Shown in pieces: positions 44,427 to 55,667 of a stretch of DNA of 64,000 nt; within the stretch, counting starts at the first letter, position 1; each line of letters starts with the position of its first letter. This DNA comes from Nicotiana tabacum (lineage: Eukaryota; Streptophyta; Magnoliopsida; Solanales; Solanaceae), in contig NC_134093.1 of the NCBI RefSeq assembly GCF_000715075.1, positions 99,370,826-99,434,825 of the forward strand, in the 5' to 3' direction. The position numbers were made by a program, and so were the translations under genes. Below the pieces are notes generated by a model. It was not told the origin of the DNA. It saw only the letters and a program-made list of their open reading frames with translations, and searched no databases.

Positions 44427-45560
44427 CTAGTGTTCTGACAGGATAAACAGACTCCGAAGGGGGCCCGAGTTGGTATCTTCGACTCTGATTTTTGATTGAT
44501 AACGGTTATGTACATCGGCCCAGGTAACGGCAGGGTAGTCTATCAAATTCTGCTTCAGTTCCAGTGAAGCCACCGAGCTTCGAATATTGAGTCCCTGAGT
44601 GAAAGATTGAACAGCCCAATCATCAGCGACTGGCGGCAGATCCATTCGTTCCATTTGAAAATGGGACACGAATTCCCTGAGCATCTCGTTATCCCTCTAT
44701 TTGACTTTGAAAAGGTCTGATTTCCTAGTTTCGACCTTGATGGCACCAGCATGTGCTTTTACAAAAGCGTCTGCAAGCATAGCAAATGAGTCAATAGAAT
44801 TAGGAGGTAAGTTGTAATACCATATCATAGCTCCATTTGACAGGGTCTCCCCAAATTGTTCAGTAGAACATACTTGATCTCGTCGTCTTCCAAGTCGTTC
44901 CCTTTGATGGCACATGTGAAAGAGGTTGCATGCTCGTTTGGATCGGTCATTCCATTATACTTAGGTATTTCGGGCATACAAAATTTCTTAGGGATCGGCT
45001 TTGGAGCCGCACTCAGAGGAAAAGGTTTTTGCACGAACTTCCTAGAATCCAGTCCTTTCAATATCGGAGGTGCTCTTGGGATTTGATCTACCCTGGGATT
45101 GTAGGTTTCCACCTTTTGTTGTTCGCTTAGATTTTCTTTTTTCCTAATTCTATCCGCTTTGTCAGCTCCTCGAGCATCTTTACAATCTCAGGGTTAGTTA
45201 CCCGATTCTTGTTTATTTGACCTTACTATGACCGGTTTATTTCTGCGGGTGACTTCACGGGGCGGATCGGGTTCAATCCTGCTCGACGTCTGGCTTTGGC
45301 TCTGCAACTGAGCTATCGCCACCTGTTGAGCTTGCAGTATTTCGAAGATCATCATAGGCTGATCCCGTCTTCTTCATTATTTTGTGTGTTTCGAGCTGCC
45401 GATCAGGCCCCACCACGGATGTTATTTTTGGGATCGGTAGGCAAGTTGGCATTAATAGCCACATGTGAATTAACATCAGTTGGATCTGCGATCTAAATTC
45501 CAACTGGACCAGCAGGTGGCCCTACGTTACCGGGCGCTATGTTGTTATTCTCACCCTGAT
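44427..45560 (-). pseudogene. Gag of the TAT element, decayed
   Basis: Gag forms the particle that packages element RNA. The minus strand encodes KKFCMPEIPKYNGMTDPNEH and FTCAIKGNDLEDDEIKYVLL (44825-45112), then AMIWYYNLPPNSIDSFAMLA and HAGAIKVETRKSDLFKVK (44697-44915), then REFVSHFQMERMDLPPVADD and WADVHNRYQSKIRVED (44427-44684). These are the Retrotrans_gag core blocks in the right order, in two frames. TAG at 44697-44699 sits where CAG (Gln) is expected, and a frameshift lies near 44860. The low-complexity N-terminal part (45270-45560) is poorly readable, with several stops. Confidence 0.88.
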
Positions 45561-45582
45561 GACCGGACTCATTGTCGATATG

Positions 45583-45700
45583 TAGGGGTGCTAATTGAGA
45601 GTTTGGTATTTTTAGGCTTGCCAAACACTAACTGTTGCTTAGAAGTACTTTTTAAATTAATTAACCAAACACAAACTGCTTCTCACCAAAACTACTTAAC
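45583..45700 (-). other. Unexpected sequence where the TAT primer binding site should be
   Basis: The bases next to the 5' LTR (45701) should hold a tRNA-complementary site, but none is recognisable. Instead there is TAGGGGTGCTAATTGAGAG and TTAGAAGTACTTTTTAAATT with TTTGGTTAATTAATTT on the other strand. This resembles a MITE or hAT-like fragment. An insertion-deletion appears to have replaced the site. Confidence 0.45.
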
Positions 45701-46395
45701 TGTTTACCCTCAAAATCGAATAACAATTGAATTTGTTAGTGGTTATAAGGACATGTGGATTAACTTGATACAAAGCGATAAATTAGATTGCAATTGAAAT
45801 AAATGACGATAAAATAGCTACAAACCGCTTGAATTGGATGATTTTAGCTTAAGAATGCAAATCACCCTTGAGTTGAATGCGCTTTTATTGACAGAAAAAT
45901 ATCGAAGAGTAAGTATAACGATAATGTATTGCTTATGAGTATATGTTACCATCCCCCTAATGAATTGCCAAGTTCCCTTTATATATCAGGGGAGATCTAC
46001 CTTTTACGATATTATTTTATTGTTCTATAAAAGGTAAAAGTTCTTGATTTGCTGACCGTTGGTTTTCTTTTCCGTGTTTTCTGCCATAATGACTGGTTAA
46101 TGGAAGAATTACGGACCCTTGTCGGATGAATTGAAAAAACTTTCTTCGAGACCGTTGGAAACATGACTGGTTATGCCTTCGGTAAACTCGAGGGTAAATC
46201 TGATGGTTTTGATGGCTAACTTTGATAATACTTTGGATTCGATCATAATCACCATGTGCCGATCTTGGCTGATGGTGTTAGGCGTCAGATCGATCTTCAA
46301 GCTCGACTTCACCCGATCACAGATATTTCGACCCTGGGCTAATCAGGGAGTTCGGAAGCTCGATCGAATATCGAGCTCAGTTTTACCCGTATACA
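45701..46395 (-). repeat. 5' LTR of the TAT element
   Basis: On the plus strand TGTTTACCCTC to CCCGTATACA, 695 bp, colinear with the LTR at 34384. It contains a small extra segment (GAATTTGTTAGTGG near 45730) absent from the other LTR. Confidence 0.9.
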
Positions 46396-46400
46396 ATATG

Positions 46401-48373
46401 TATTTTTATTTTAATTCGTGACTAACATAACTATATTATTTTATGTGGTATAAATATTAGGCAGAAGCAAGTATTTTTGAAGTATAATCATAATAAGTGT
46501 TGCAATTGCATTTTCAAATAATTTAATCAATCTCCATCTAAGAAATAATGTAGTGTTTTTTTTCTTTTTTCTGTCTCGAGGGGCTTTAACATGGATGAAC
46601 CAAAAAAAGAAAAAGAGCTATTTTTATACAAGTATTAAGGATAACATGTCACTAAAATTCTGTTCTATATATGTTAATGCATTTATATCGCCATTATGAA
46701 GTCTCCATTTTGGTTCTATGGAATTGTGAGCTTTGGAATGGAGAATTTCCTGATACATAGCGATTCTCCTTAAATGAGCGACATGTCTAGCGGATAAAAT
46801 AAAGAATTAGGAAAGACTATAAATTAGGGATTCAATTAATAAAAAGGATCTTAACTTTTAAATTTAATACTTTTGAGTTCCTTTTTAAACCTTTTGAGTA
46901 ATTACCAAACTGACTTTTGAGAATTTGGATATTATATGAAGGACTTATTCAACAAATTTTGTTTTAATTTGAAAAAGTCTCTCGGGCTTACTCCTCACTA
47001 TAAAAACGCGCCTCAAACGCCCGAGTGTACGCCCCCAAACGCCCGGACGTACGCCTCTTGAGACTTTCATCCCACACCTTCGCCCCGGGGCGTTTTTGAT
47101 ACGCCTCGTCCCGAAAACGCCTTTTAAAACACTAGCCCTAAGCAGTGCATATCTAGATTAATTGGCCCAGTGAATTTATATAATCGAATATTAGATGATT
47201 AATGGAAAAAATAATATCAAAAAGCAAAGGGTGCAAAGTCATATTTGTATTATGGATGCCTAGTTCTGAAGTCTTCTCTACTCTCCAAACATTCTTTATG
47301 GTCCCATTGGTTTTCGTTTTTTTTAGTTACAACAGGTACTTGAGACAGACAAATGGGAATATATATAAATAAGAAAAAACACTTCTTGCTATCTTTTTGG
47401 CTTATAAAAAAAAACAGAAGCTTCCTATGAGAGAAAACTCAAAAATAATATTTGAGTAATTTTTCTTCTTTTGGAAATTCTTGGCTATAAGAGAATCTTT
47501 TATTAATGGAATAAAGCATAATCAATAAATAGTGAATTAAATTTTCATGCACGATCTTAAGAGGTCATATCAATCAGTAATTTTCCTTTGAACTTTGCTT
47601 TCAAATATTTTGCTGTTTTTGGGGCTTATCATGAGAAACAAAATAAATTCTAAGTTTATATGCTTGCCTCGTTAAATTTTTGTGGTTTTTGACGTGTGCG
47701 TGACAATAAAAGGAAGAGAATTGGTAGTTGAAACTTGAAAGGAAAGGCTATATGGGTATGGCTACATGTCATTATCTGAGGAAAAACATGTCATCGTCTT
47801 TTCAAAATGCAACCATACAGTTGCGCAATAAACAACGTTGAATTAATTCAAAAATTTTAAATATTTGTGATATTCGGATTAGTTTGCACGCATTTTTTTA
47901 TTATGAGGTACTTGGTGTCTTCTACCCACACAAATATTGAGTGACATTGTCTACAAAGACTTAGATATAGATGGAAAAAAATTACCTAGTATTTTTTTTT
48001 TATTTCGATTAAAATTTGAACCTGAAACCTCATGGTTCTTAACCCGTGAGTGAGTGTACTACTCCAAATCACTATCACTCAACCTTTTATTTATTGCATC
48101 AAAATTACTCAATTATTTTTTGTAAGTTACTCAACTTTATTTAGTATCGCAGAAGCCACTGAACAATTTTTTGTAATCAAAGCGTTATTTAACTTTTCCA
48201 AGGTAAATCATCTAAATAAAATATTATGCTCACTGTCATCGTGTATTTTTTGTTTTTTCCAAGTGATTTCATGTGATATTTAGGTAACGTTACGGGACCT
48301 TCCGTTTACATAAAATATTGAATAAAAACATTTTATCGCAAAAGAAATAGTTTAGGGAATGACAAAGAGTGTT
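46401..48373. other. Intergenic DNA between TAT and CACTA elements
   Basis: AT-rich, no gene supported. It holds a GC-rich island (46983-47141) and, near 48005-48060, a sequence whose reverse complement (AACCATGAGGTTTCAGGTTC) resembles a Pol III box B, possibly an old SINE. The stretch 48060-48350 repeats ACTCAAC/ACTCAAT motifs like those in the MULE ends, but without clear termini. Confidence 0.4.
46983..47141. repeat. GC-rich ACGCC/GGCGT repeat island
   Basis: In strongly AT-rich surroundings this 160-bp block has GCGCCTCAAACGCCC, CCCCAAACGCCCGGACGTAC, CGCCCCGGGGCG and CCCGAAAACGCC, many partly self-complementary. It begins after CTCACTATAAAA and ends CCTTTTAAAACACTAG. It looks like one copy of a dispersed repeat, but I cannot assign a family. 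Confidence 0.5.
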
Positions 48374-49346
48374 CACTACTAGAAAACTGTCAAATTTCGT
48401 CCATCAATATCGACCTATATTGGTCAGAATTAAAGGAAAAGCGATCGATTTCAGACCGCTTGTAATTCGTCGGAAGAATAGTGATCGCTAAGGCGTTGCA
48501 ACCGAAGGCGGTCGAAATTTTTCAACCGCAGTTGGTCGGTTAATTCAACCATTGGTTGACCGTTTTGACTAACAAAAATAAATATACTAACCGACATCGG
48601 TCGATATTATTTAAATTATTATTTATTTATTTTTCATAACATCGACCGACTTCGGTCGGAATCATAAATATGTAATAATTTTATATTTCTTTCTAAATTT
48701 TAATCGACCGAATTCGGTCGGAAAAATAAAATAATAAATAAATAAAAATAATAAATTTCCGACCGAGGTCGGTCGAAAATTTTAAAATTCTGCAGATTTT
48801 AAATTGAAATTTTCGACTGGCCTAGATCGGTAAATATGAATTTCTTGGTTTTTTGTAAGAGAATTCCGACCAAAATCGGTCGATTTTTTGGGTAAAAATC
48901 TGGCAGAATATGCCTGCTTTTAAGCTACACCACCTGCCAATTAGTACCAATATCCATCCTATAATGACAGTATTATATTGCTACTATTCAACCACAATTA
49001 ACGAACAATAACAACAACGCCAACCACAACAACAACTATACAAATGTTCAATAGCAAAATAATATCAATAATACAATCAACATTCAAAACTATTCCCAAC
49101 TAAATATCACAAGTTCAAAACTGTGTTTAGCAATACACACCATTCAACTAGTGTTTTATATTGCATCACCTCCATCTTCACTACTAGAAGCTTCATCGTC
49201 GGCATGGTTGAAGGATCACGATGAGAAGGACTAGCATCTGGGGAAGGTTCACGAGATCGGGGAATGGGAAAAGTACCACTAGCAAGAAGATTGGTCAGCT
49301 GACCTTGAAGGAGATTAAATTGTCGGTCCCTCTTTTCTAGCTGAAC

Positions 49347-49803
49347 TTAAAGGGTATCAAATTGTCTATCTCTCTTTTGTTCTCTAGCCTTTGTTTCTTC
49401 AAGCTCTGCTGTCAACATTGCGATCTTCTTCCCCATAGATGAGATAGTCGACCTATCAATTTCCTCGCCTTGGGCGGAAGTCCCTATACCTTGCAATCCA
49501 GCCCTGTAGCGCTGAAATGATCTCTCTGAAAGGCCGTATGCTATCCCCTTTTTAGCACCACCGACACATCCAACCATATCTTTTGTGCTTCTTCGTCTAA
49601 AATGGGTGGTCGCTCACCTTGCTCATTCGGTGGCAAGCTCTGAGTGTACTCCTCCACATTAATCTTGTAGTGACCCTTTATTTAGAAGATAAAAAATTAT
49701 TAACTATATAATATTATAAACATTAATTTCAAGTTATAGTAGTTATGAAACTTATATATATAGTCTCTGCCCGGTCCCCGACCCATCTAGTTGGATATGT
49801 CGG
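49347..49803 (-). pseudogene. CACTA transposase (Ptta/En/Spm, Transposase_24-like) C-terminal remnant
   Basis: On the minus strand a frame reads EEAQKIWLDV near 49580-49610, shifts, and continues VGGAKKGIAYGLSERSFQRY, then a coiled coil SSMGKKIAMLTAELEE with KAREQKRD, ending at 49347. The VGG-KKG--YGL block followed by a coiled coil is typical of the second protein of plant CACTA elements, which binds subterminal motifs. Upstream, QSLPPNEQGERPPIL is readable in one frame. Another coding-like patch (49762-49803, GRGPGRD) precedes the Athila insertion. A frameshift near 49575 and the truncated N-terminus make it non-functional. Confidence 0.7.
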
Positions 49804-51002
49804 TGCCTGATAAGTGAGGATTTTGACTATTTATTAGCGCCTTTTAGCTTTCGTTTTAGTCCAAAAGCGTTTAATTATATTTTCGAAAACTGATGAAATG
49901 TGCTTAATTGGAGGAATATTGAAAGATGAACTCCCGAGATGAAATCCAACTCAAGAAGGAGTAATCTGAACTTAAGGACAAAAATGGCACAAAAGCTCAG
50001 AAGTGCGGATTGCAGAATATCATCTGTGGCCGCAGGATGTGAAGGAAAATCCATCAGAGACTAGTGCAAAATGTTGTCCGCACATGAATTGTGCGGCCGC
50101 ATGTAATGACCCAACTTATCGTTTTAAGAATTAACGCCCCGTTCAATGACTTATGGTCTCGAAAATCTTTATAATATGTATTATGACACGCGGATGTGGT
50201 CGAGTTTGATTTTCGGAAGATTCGAAAATAAATTGAAAGAACAATTCTTATTTAGAAGCTTAAATGGAAAGAGTTGACCGGAGAGTTGACTTTTGAGAAA
50301 ACGACCATGGAATAGAATTTTGATGATGTCAGCAGCCTCATATGGTGATTTCGGACTTAGGTGTATGTCCGGATTTGGATTTGGAAGTCCGTAGGACAAT
50401 TCGACGCATTTTGACGAAAGTTGAAAAAATAGACGATTTTCGGAAAGTTCGATTGAAGGTTAAATTTTTAATAACGAGGTCGGAATCCGATTCTGAAAAT
50501 TGAAATAGGTCTGTTATGTCATTTATGACTTATGTGCAAAATTTGAGGTCAATCAGACTTGATTCAATAGGATTCTGTATCGAATGTAGAAGTTGGAAAT
50601 TTCATAATAGACTAAAGTTTCTAGTGAGTTCGCACAAGATCTAACTTCAAATTAGCATAACTCTCATGATACGAAGTGTTATATGATGTATTACCTATCA
50701 AATAAAAACTCTTTGAATCTAGTTTCTAACGCTTCAAACCGTTCGTCATTTGGATACTCCTACAAGAAGTTCTGACCAAATTACCAAAGGCTGGAAAAAT
50801 GCAATTTTGCGACGAATTCTGCGATCGCAAAATCGTTATGAGATCGCGAAACTGCTTCTGCGAATGCAAAACTGGTCGCAGAATGGAACAGAACAGCCCA
50901 GTTCTGGGCACCGATTTTGTGATCAATTGTGCGGCCCGCGTACCCATTCTGCGGTCCATTATGCAACCGCAGACCTGCTTTCAGAGGGTTAATTTTTCTA
51001 TT

Positions 51003-51032
51003 TTTATAACCCGACCCTATTTTGATAAATAG
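51003..51032 (+). promoter_or_regulatory. Putative LTR core promoter (Tekay)
   Basis: TTTATAAC and GATAAATAG, then GCTTTGGGGCTTATTTTG and a GA-rich leader (AGAGAGAGGTAATAG). The same order occurs in the related solo LTR at 10831-10860. In the 3' LTR the matching site (58092-58115) has mutated to TTCATAAC and GATAATAAG. Confidence 0.4.
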
Positions 51033-52235
51033 GCTTTGGGGCTTATTTTGGGGTATTTTTGTGAGGGTTTTAGAGAGAGGTAATAGAATTTTAAAGAGAG
51101 AAGGAGGGAACCTAACATGCTAATCATCCAATCTTCAAGAATCAAGAAAACTAATTAAAAGATCTTCATCTAAGGGTAAGATTCAACCCCTAGTCTTAAA
51201 ATTTCGAGTTTGGGGGTAAATGATTGGTGATTGGGAGTATGATTCTTGGGTGTAAGAGTATTATGTATATATGCTTGTACCAATAAGGTTTGTGGAAAGA
51301 TTATTGAGATCAAATAGGTAAAGATTGGGTTGTGGAATGAAGGAAATCTTGTAGAAGAACTTTGTAACTAAATTTGCACACCTAGTGTTTGATAAAATGC
51401 TCAAATGAGATGAAACTATGAAAATTCTTCCTAATTATGGTTCACTTTTGTTATGTTTCTAAATATATTAAATTTTTTAGGATTTCTGCAACCTCGTAGT
51501 AATGTAAGAAAGGCTCAAGAAAGATTGGAGCCGTCCGGAGGTCAATTCACGTGAGAAAGCTATTTTGGAATATCGGCCTAACTTCAAAACGGTAAGTAAC
51601 TTGCCTAACCTCAAGTGGGGGAATTACCCCTTAGGCATTGAGTCTTATGTAAAAATTGGGTTATTGAAAATCATGTACCCGAGGTGACGAGTACGTACTT
51701 GGTTTATATGTGCAAATTATATCGGTTGAAATTCGTAGACGCCCTTAAATGTTAAGTTAGGAAATTGTTGTAACTTATTAAATCCCTTATTGTCATGTCT
51801 CGTTCCTTATTGCCGAGGTTGTTTTTATATGATAATTTGGTGTGATTGCCACTTCACTTTTATGTGAACTCTGTGTTTGTTTGAGTTGCCATTTTTATGG
51901 AAAATACTTTCATTATTGATTTTTACCTACAGATAATTTAAATGAAAAATTTAGTTAATTAGATGAATAAATCTACTTATTTCCTGGAGTTGTGATTTAA
52001 AAGAGGTGTTGTTCCTTGACTAATTACTTTTCAGTTCACGTTGTTGAAAGATTTAGTATTGAATTATAATGATCATGAATCATATTGAGGCAAAGTACCA
52101 AATTGTGAAATATTATTCGGTTGAGTTGTTTACTCCCGAACATTTTGTTAATATGTTGTGCACATTATGATCGAGTCATGGCTCCTTATTATGGAAAAAT
52201 AATGTGTTGTTGATTTCTGTGGCAAGTTGTATTAT

Positions 52236-52640
52236 TTGAACACTTGATGTGCAATTTGTGATATGTTGTAAGATTTGAGCACTTGATATGCAATTTGTGA
52301 TATGTTGTAAGATTTGAGCACTTGATGTGCAATTTGTGATATGTTGTGATATGTGAGCACTTGTGGTGCAAGTTATATTATGCTGTGATATTTGGGCACT
52401 TGAGGTGCGATTTGTGAAATATTATGATATTGATACGCATGCGGTGAGATAAGGGTGGCTTGAACCGTGTGGCTAATAGGGGAACTACTAGAAGTCATGC
52501 GGTGATATAAGGTCAGGGTTTAGAAATGCATGCGGTGAGATAAGGGTGGCTTGAAACGCGTGGCTAATAGGGAAACTACTAGAAGTCATGCGGTGTAATA
52601 AGGGTGGCTATAACGCGGGATGCTATTTCGGAAAAAATAA
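52236..52640 (+). repeat. Two tandem subrepeats in the Tekay 5' LTR
   Basis: First, about four units of roughly 39-40 bp (52236-52400) with GAGCACTTGATGTGCAATTT and GTGATATGTTGTAAGATTT. Then units of about 45-100 bp (52434-52640) with GCATGCGGTGAGATAAGGGT, GGCTAATAGGGGAACTACTA and GAAGTCATGCGGTG. Both are also in the 3' LTR (59330-59470 and 59524-59720) with unit differences. Reverse-strand short frames are repeat translations. Confidence 0.75.
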
Positions 52641-54128
52641 TTTTTAAAGTATAATATGTGAAAGCTCTCGCGGTGATATAAGGAAAGATTGTGAACTTAT
52701 TTATGATTTGGGACTACGATGCGCTACTTCGGGAGTACCCTTTTGTTGATATTTCTCTATGGCTGTACTTGCCTTTGGTTATTTTGTTTTTTCGTAATTG
52801 TAAATTTTTGTGTTTTTCGTGATGTATTATTTGACTTAATATTAAGTGTTTTGTATTTTTTTGATGTATTGTGTTGACCTTTACTTTTTCGTACGAGACT
52901 TTGAGGATTTGTATTTTTCGGTTGTACTTGTTTTTTATGATTGAGTTGTTTTAAATAAAAGAAAATTTCTAGTATGTTTAATTTAATAAATTTTATATCC
53001 AAATCAGTAGTTTATCTGATGCTTTATTTTAATGGAAAAGTCATTTTTCCTCACTCAAACAATTTCTAAAATAAACTTATCTTTTTGTTGATTTCTTACT
53101 TGATTTAAAGATTTTAACCTTACTTTATTGAAAATAAATTAATCATGTTGATCTTATATACATTGATATTTTGGTACGTGAGTTGTCCGTGCAGTTATGA
53201 AAATAATATGCGCATGAGGTACCGGGGTAAAATATGATGATTTTATTATTTACACGTGAGTTGTCTGTGTGATGGTGATAGAAATATGGGCACGAGGTAC
53301 CGTGGAAAATATGAAAGTGGGCTGAGACCCGTAATTTTTATAATTGTGAAATGAGGTGTCACATGGTGACTTTTACTTGAAAATATATTTATTTAAAAGA
53401 AGTATATTCGAAATATAATTATTCAAAAGAAGTATATTCAAAAGATATTTATCTTAAAGAATAATATGTGAAGGATTTATATTTGAAGGACTTGACTTAT
53501 TGATTGTACTTGTGTTCCTTATTCGCCTGAGCAATAAATATAACGTTCTTGTTGCCTTTTTGTTATATCATTAGTTGTGTTTGTTGTTATCATTGCTAGT
53601 TGTTTTCGAGTACTATTGTATACTGCTATATTGCACATGTTATTTGACTAGTGAGTGTCTTGACTGTACCTCGTCTCTACTCCACTGAGGTTAGTCTTGA
53701 TACTTACTGGGTACCAACCGTGGTGTACTCATACTATACTTCTGCACATTTTTGTGCAGAGCCAGGTATTGGAGGTATCGAACTCGGACAAAGTTAGAGT
53801 GTAATCGCAAGGATTCAAGGTAGAGCTGTTTGGTCGTCACAGTCCTTTGAAGTCTTTTTATTTTATTGTACTGTTAATAACTAATTAAACAGTATTGAGT
53901 ATTCAATCCTTGAGATCATTTCATGTATTCAGTTAGAGTTCGTGACTCATTACTACTAGTCTTGGGAGGTTGTTATATTCATATTTGTTCCGCTGTTGGT
54001 TTTGATTATCTATTTAATACAGATTCTATAAAAAAATAGCTTCTAAATGTAATGGAAATTGACTTACCTAGTCTTAGAGACTAGGTGCCATCACGACGCC
54101 TGTGGTGGAATTTTGGGTCGTGACAAGT

Positions 54129-54140
54129 TGGTATCAGAGC
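54129..54140 (+). promoter_or_regulatory. Primer binding site (tRNA-iMet type), Tekay element
   Basis: TGGTATCAGAGC, a perfect complement of the initiator tRNA-Met 3' end, three bases after the LTR end GTGACA. Confidence 0.9.
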
Positions 54141-54290
54141 CCTAGGTTCATAGGTTTTACGAGTCACGAATAAGTCTAGTAGAGTCTTGCGGATCGATAT
54201 GGAGACGTCCGTACTTATCTTCGAGAGGCTACAGAGCTGTTAGGAAATTTCTACTTCTTTCATTCCTGTCGTGCGGAACTTCTTGAATTT
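54141..54290 (+). promoter_or_regulatory. Post-PBS leader of the Tekay element
   Basis: CCTAGGTTCATAGGTTTTAC, GTCTAGTAGAGTCTTGCGG, GAGACGTCCGTACTTATC and TTCGAGAGGCTAC are shared in order with two non-coding elements in this window. It lies between the primer binding site and the gag start at 54326. A packaging or dimerisation role is inferred. Confidence 0.55.
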
Positions 54291-54325
54291 GGAATTTGAG
54301 CCTTTGTATCTCTATTCTCTCATAG

Positions 54326-55667
54326 ATGGTGAGGACATGTGCTACCGGGTTAGCTGAGCAGACATCCGCACATACTGCTAGGGCTGCAAGAGGCCGGGGC
54401 CGAGGTAGGGGCCGAGATAGAGGCCGAGGAAGGGCACGTGCCGTGACTAGAGCACCTGTCAGAACAATAGTTGAGGAGCCACCAATAGCTCCAGTTGGGG
54501 GACAGGTACCAGAAGCACCTGTTGTTACCCCCGGACTTCAGGAGACTTTAGCACAGTTCCTGAGTATGTTTGGTACGTTAACTCAGGCAGGATTGATCTC
54601 TGTTGCACCAAATATTTCACAGATTGGGGGAGTAGCTCAGACTCCTACCACGACTCCAGAGGAGCAGGTTCACATTGGCCAGGTTCCGGCTGTAGTACCG
54701 GTACAACCTATTATTCTGGTTCTGCCTGAGGTCAGGCCAAGGGCATTAGAAGAAGAACAAAAGAGACTTGAAAGGTTTAAGAGATATAGTCCACCTACTT
54801 TCAGTGGCATAGCTACAGAGGATGCCCAAGGATTTCTAGAAAGTTGTCACCATATTCTCCGCACTATGGGTATTGTGGAAATGAACGGAGTTGCCTTTAC
54901 TACATTTCAAATGTGAGGTGCAGTGTATCAGAGGTGGCAAATCTATGAAAAAGGTATACCAACCGATGCAACACCACCAACTTGGGCTCAATTTTCGGAA
55001 ATATTCTTGGAAGAGTTTGTTCCCCAGACGCTCCGAGATGCGTGGTGCATAGAGTTTGAATGGTTGCGTCAGGGCACTGTGACAGTGTCAGAATATGCTA
55101 TTAGGTTTAGTGAGTTGGCCCGTCATGTACCTATCTTGGTTCCTACAGTCAGAGAACGGGTGCGCAGATTCATTGAGGGGCTCGATTATGATATTAAAAT
55201 ATGCATGGCTCGAGAGTTGCAAACTGATACTCCATTTCAACAAGTAGTGGATATTGCAAGGAAGATTGGGGGTGTTTTAGGTGAGGAAGTTCAGTGAATT
55301 TTTCTCTTCAGCTAGGACCCATTATAGAGGAGGCTCAAGCAGTCGGCCAGCTCAGCCCGCACTTCAGATTACTCGGAGTGCTCCAGTAAGTTCTTACAAC
55401 GCACCACCAGCACGAGATTTCTATAATGATTATTTTAATTATCCGGCACAGACCCAGCTCGAGAAACCGCTACCTCAGAGGGGTTGTTATGAGTGTGGTG
55501 ACACTAGGCACATCATGAGATATTGTCCCAGACTTGGGAGGGGTGGATTTCATCAGAGCACTCCAGCTACAAGCTTTATTCCAGTAAATACTCTACGTAC
55601 ACAGTCAGTTAGAGGTGGAGAACAGGCGGTTAGTGGGCGCCTAAGAGGTGGAGGCCCGACCCGTTGA
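54326..55667 (+). pseudogene. Gag of the Tekay element, with one stop and one frameshift
   Basis: It starts MVRTCATGLAEQ at 54326, then an arginine-glycine-rich basic stretch (RGRGRGRGRDRGRGRARA), a proline-rich linker, and the Retrotrans_gag core: RYSPPTFSGIATEDAQGF, YQRWQIYEKG, FLEEFVPQTLRDAWCIEFEW, GTVTVSEYAIRFSELARHVP, RRFIEGLDYDIKICMARELQ. A TGA at 54914-54916 sits in frame just before the YQRW block, where Arg is usual. Near 55281-55297 the frame shifts +1, with apparent loss of part of the linker. The second frame reaches a CCHC zinc knuckle CYECGDTRHIMRYC (55485-55526) and a Gly-rich tail ending at 55667. It forms the particle shell in intact relatives. ATG 54326 is the first start after the leader. 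Confidence 0.9.

Larger units (their letters stand above)
34384..46395 (-). mobile_element. TAT-clade Ty3/Gypsy retrotransposon, decayed
   Basis: A 12.0-kb element is bounded by LTRs of 684 and 695 bp and a perfect target duplication ATATG (34379-34383 and 46396-46400). On the minus strand it runs from the 5' LTR (right) through gag, zinc knuckle, protease, RT, RNase H and integrase to a 68-bp tandem array and the 3' LTR. An antisense ORF on the plus strand lies between the array and the 3' LTR. This layout, especially the antisense ORF and the repeats after integrase, is the hallmark of the TAT clade (Grande, Retand and relatives). All frames are broken, so it cannot make its own proteins. 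Confidence 0.9.
50102..54125 (+). repeat. 5' LTR of the Tekay element
   Basis: TGTAATGACCCAACTTATCG to GGGTCGTGACA. Landmarks: GC-rich GCGATCGC/GCGGCCGC-type cluster (50810-50970), TATA-like core (51003-51032), GATTCTTGGGTGTAAGAG (51240), GGGGGAATTACCCCTTAGG (51617), tandem arrays (52236-52640) and CCTAGTCTTAGAGACTAGG near the end. Confidence 0.9.
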
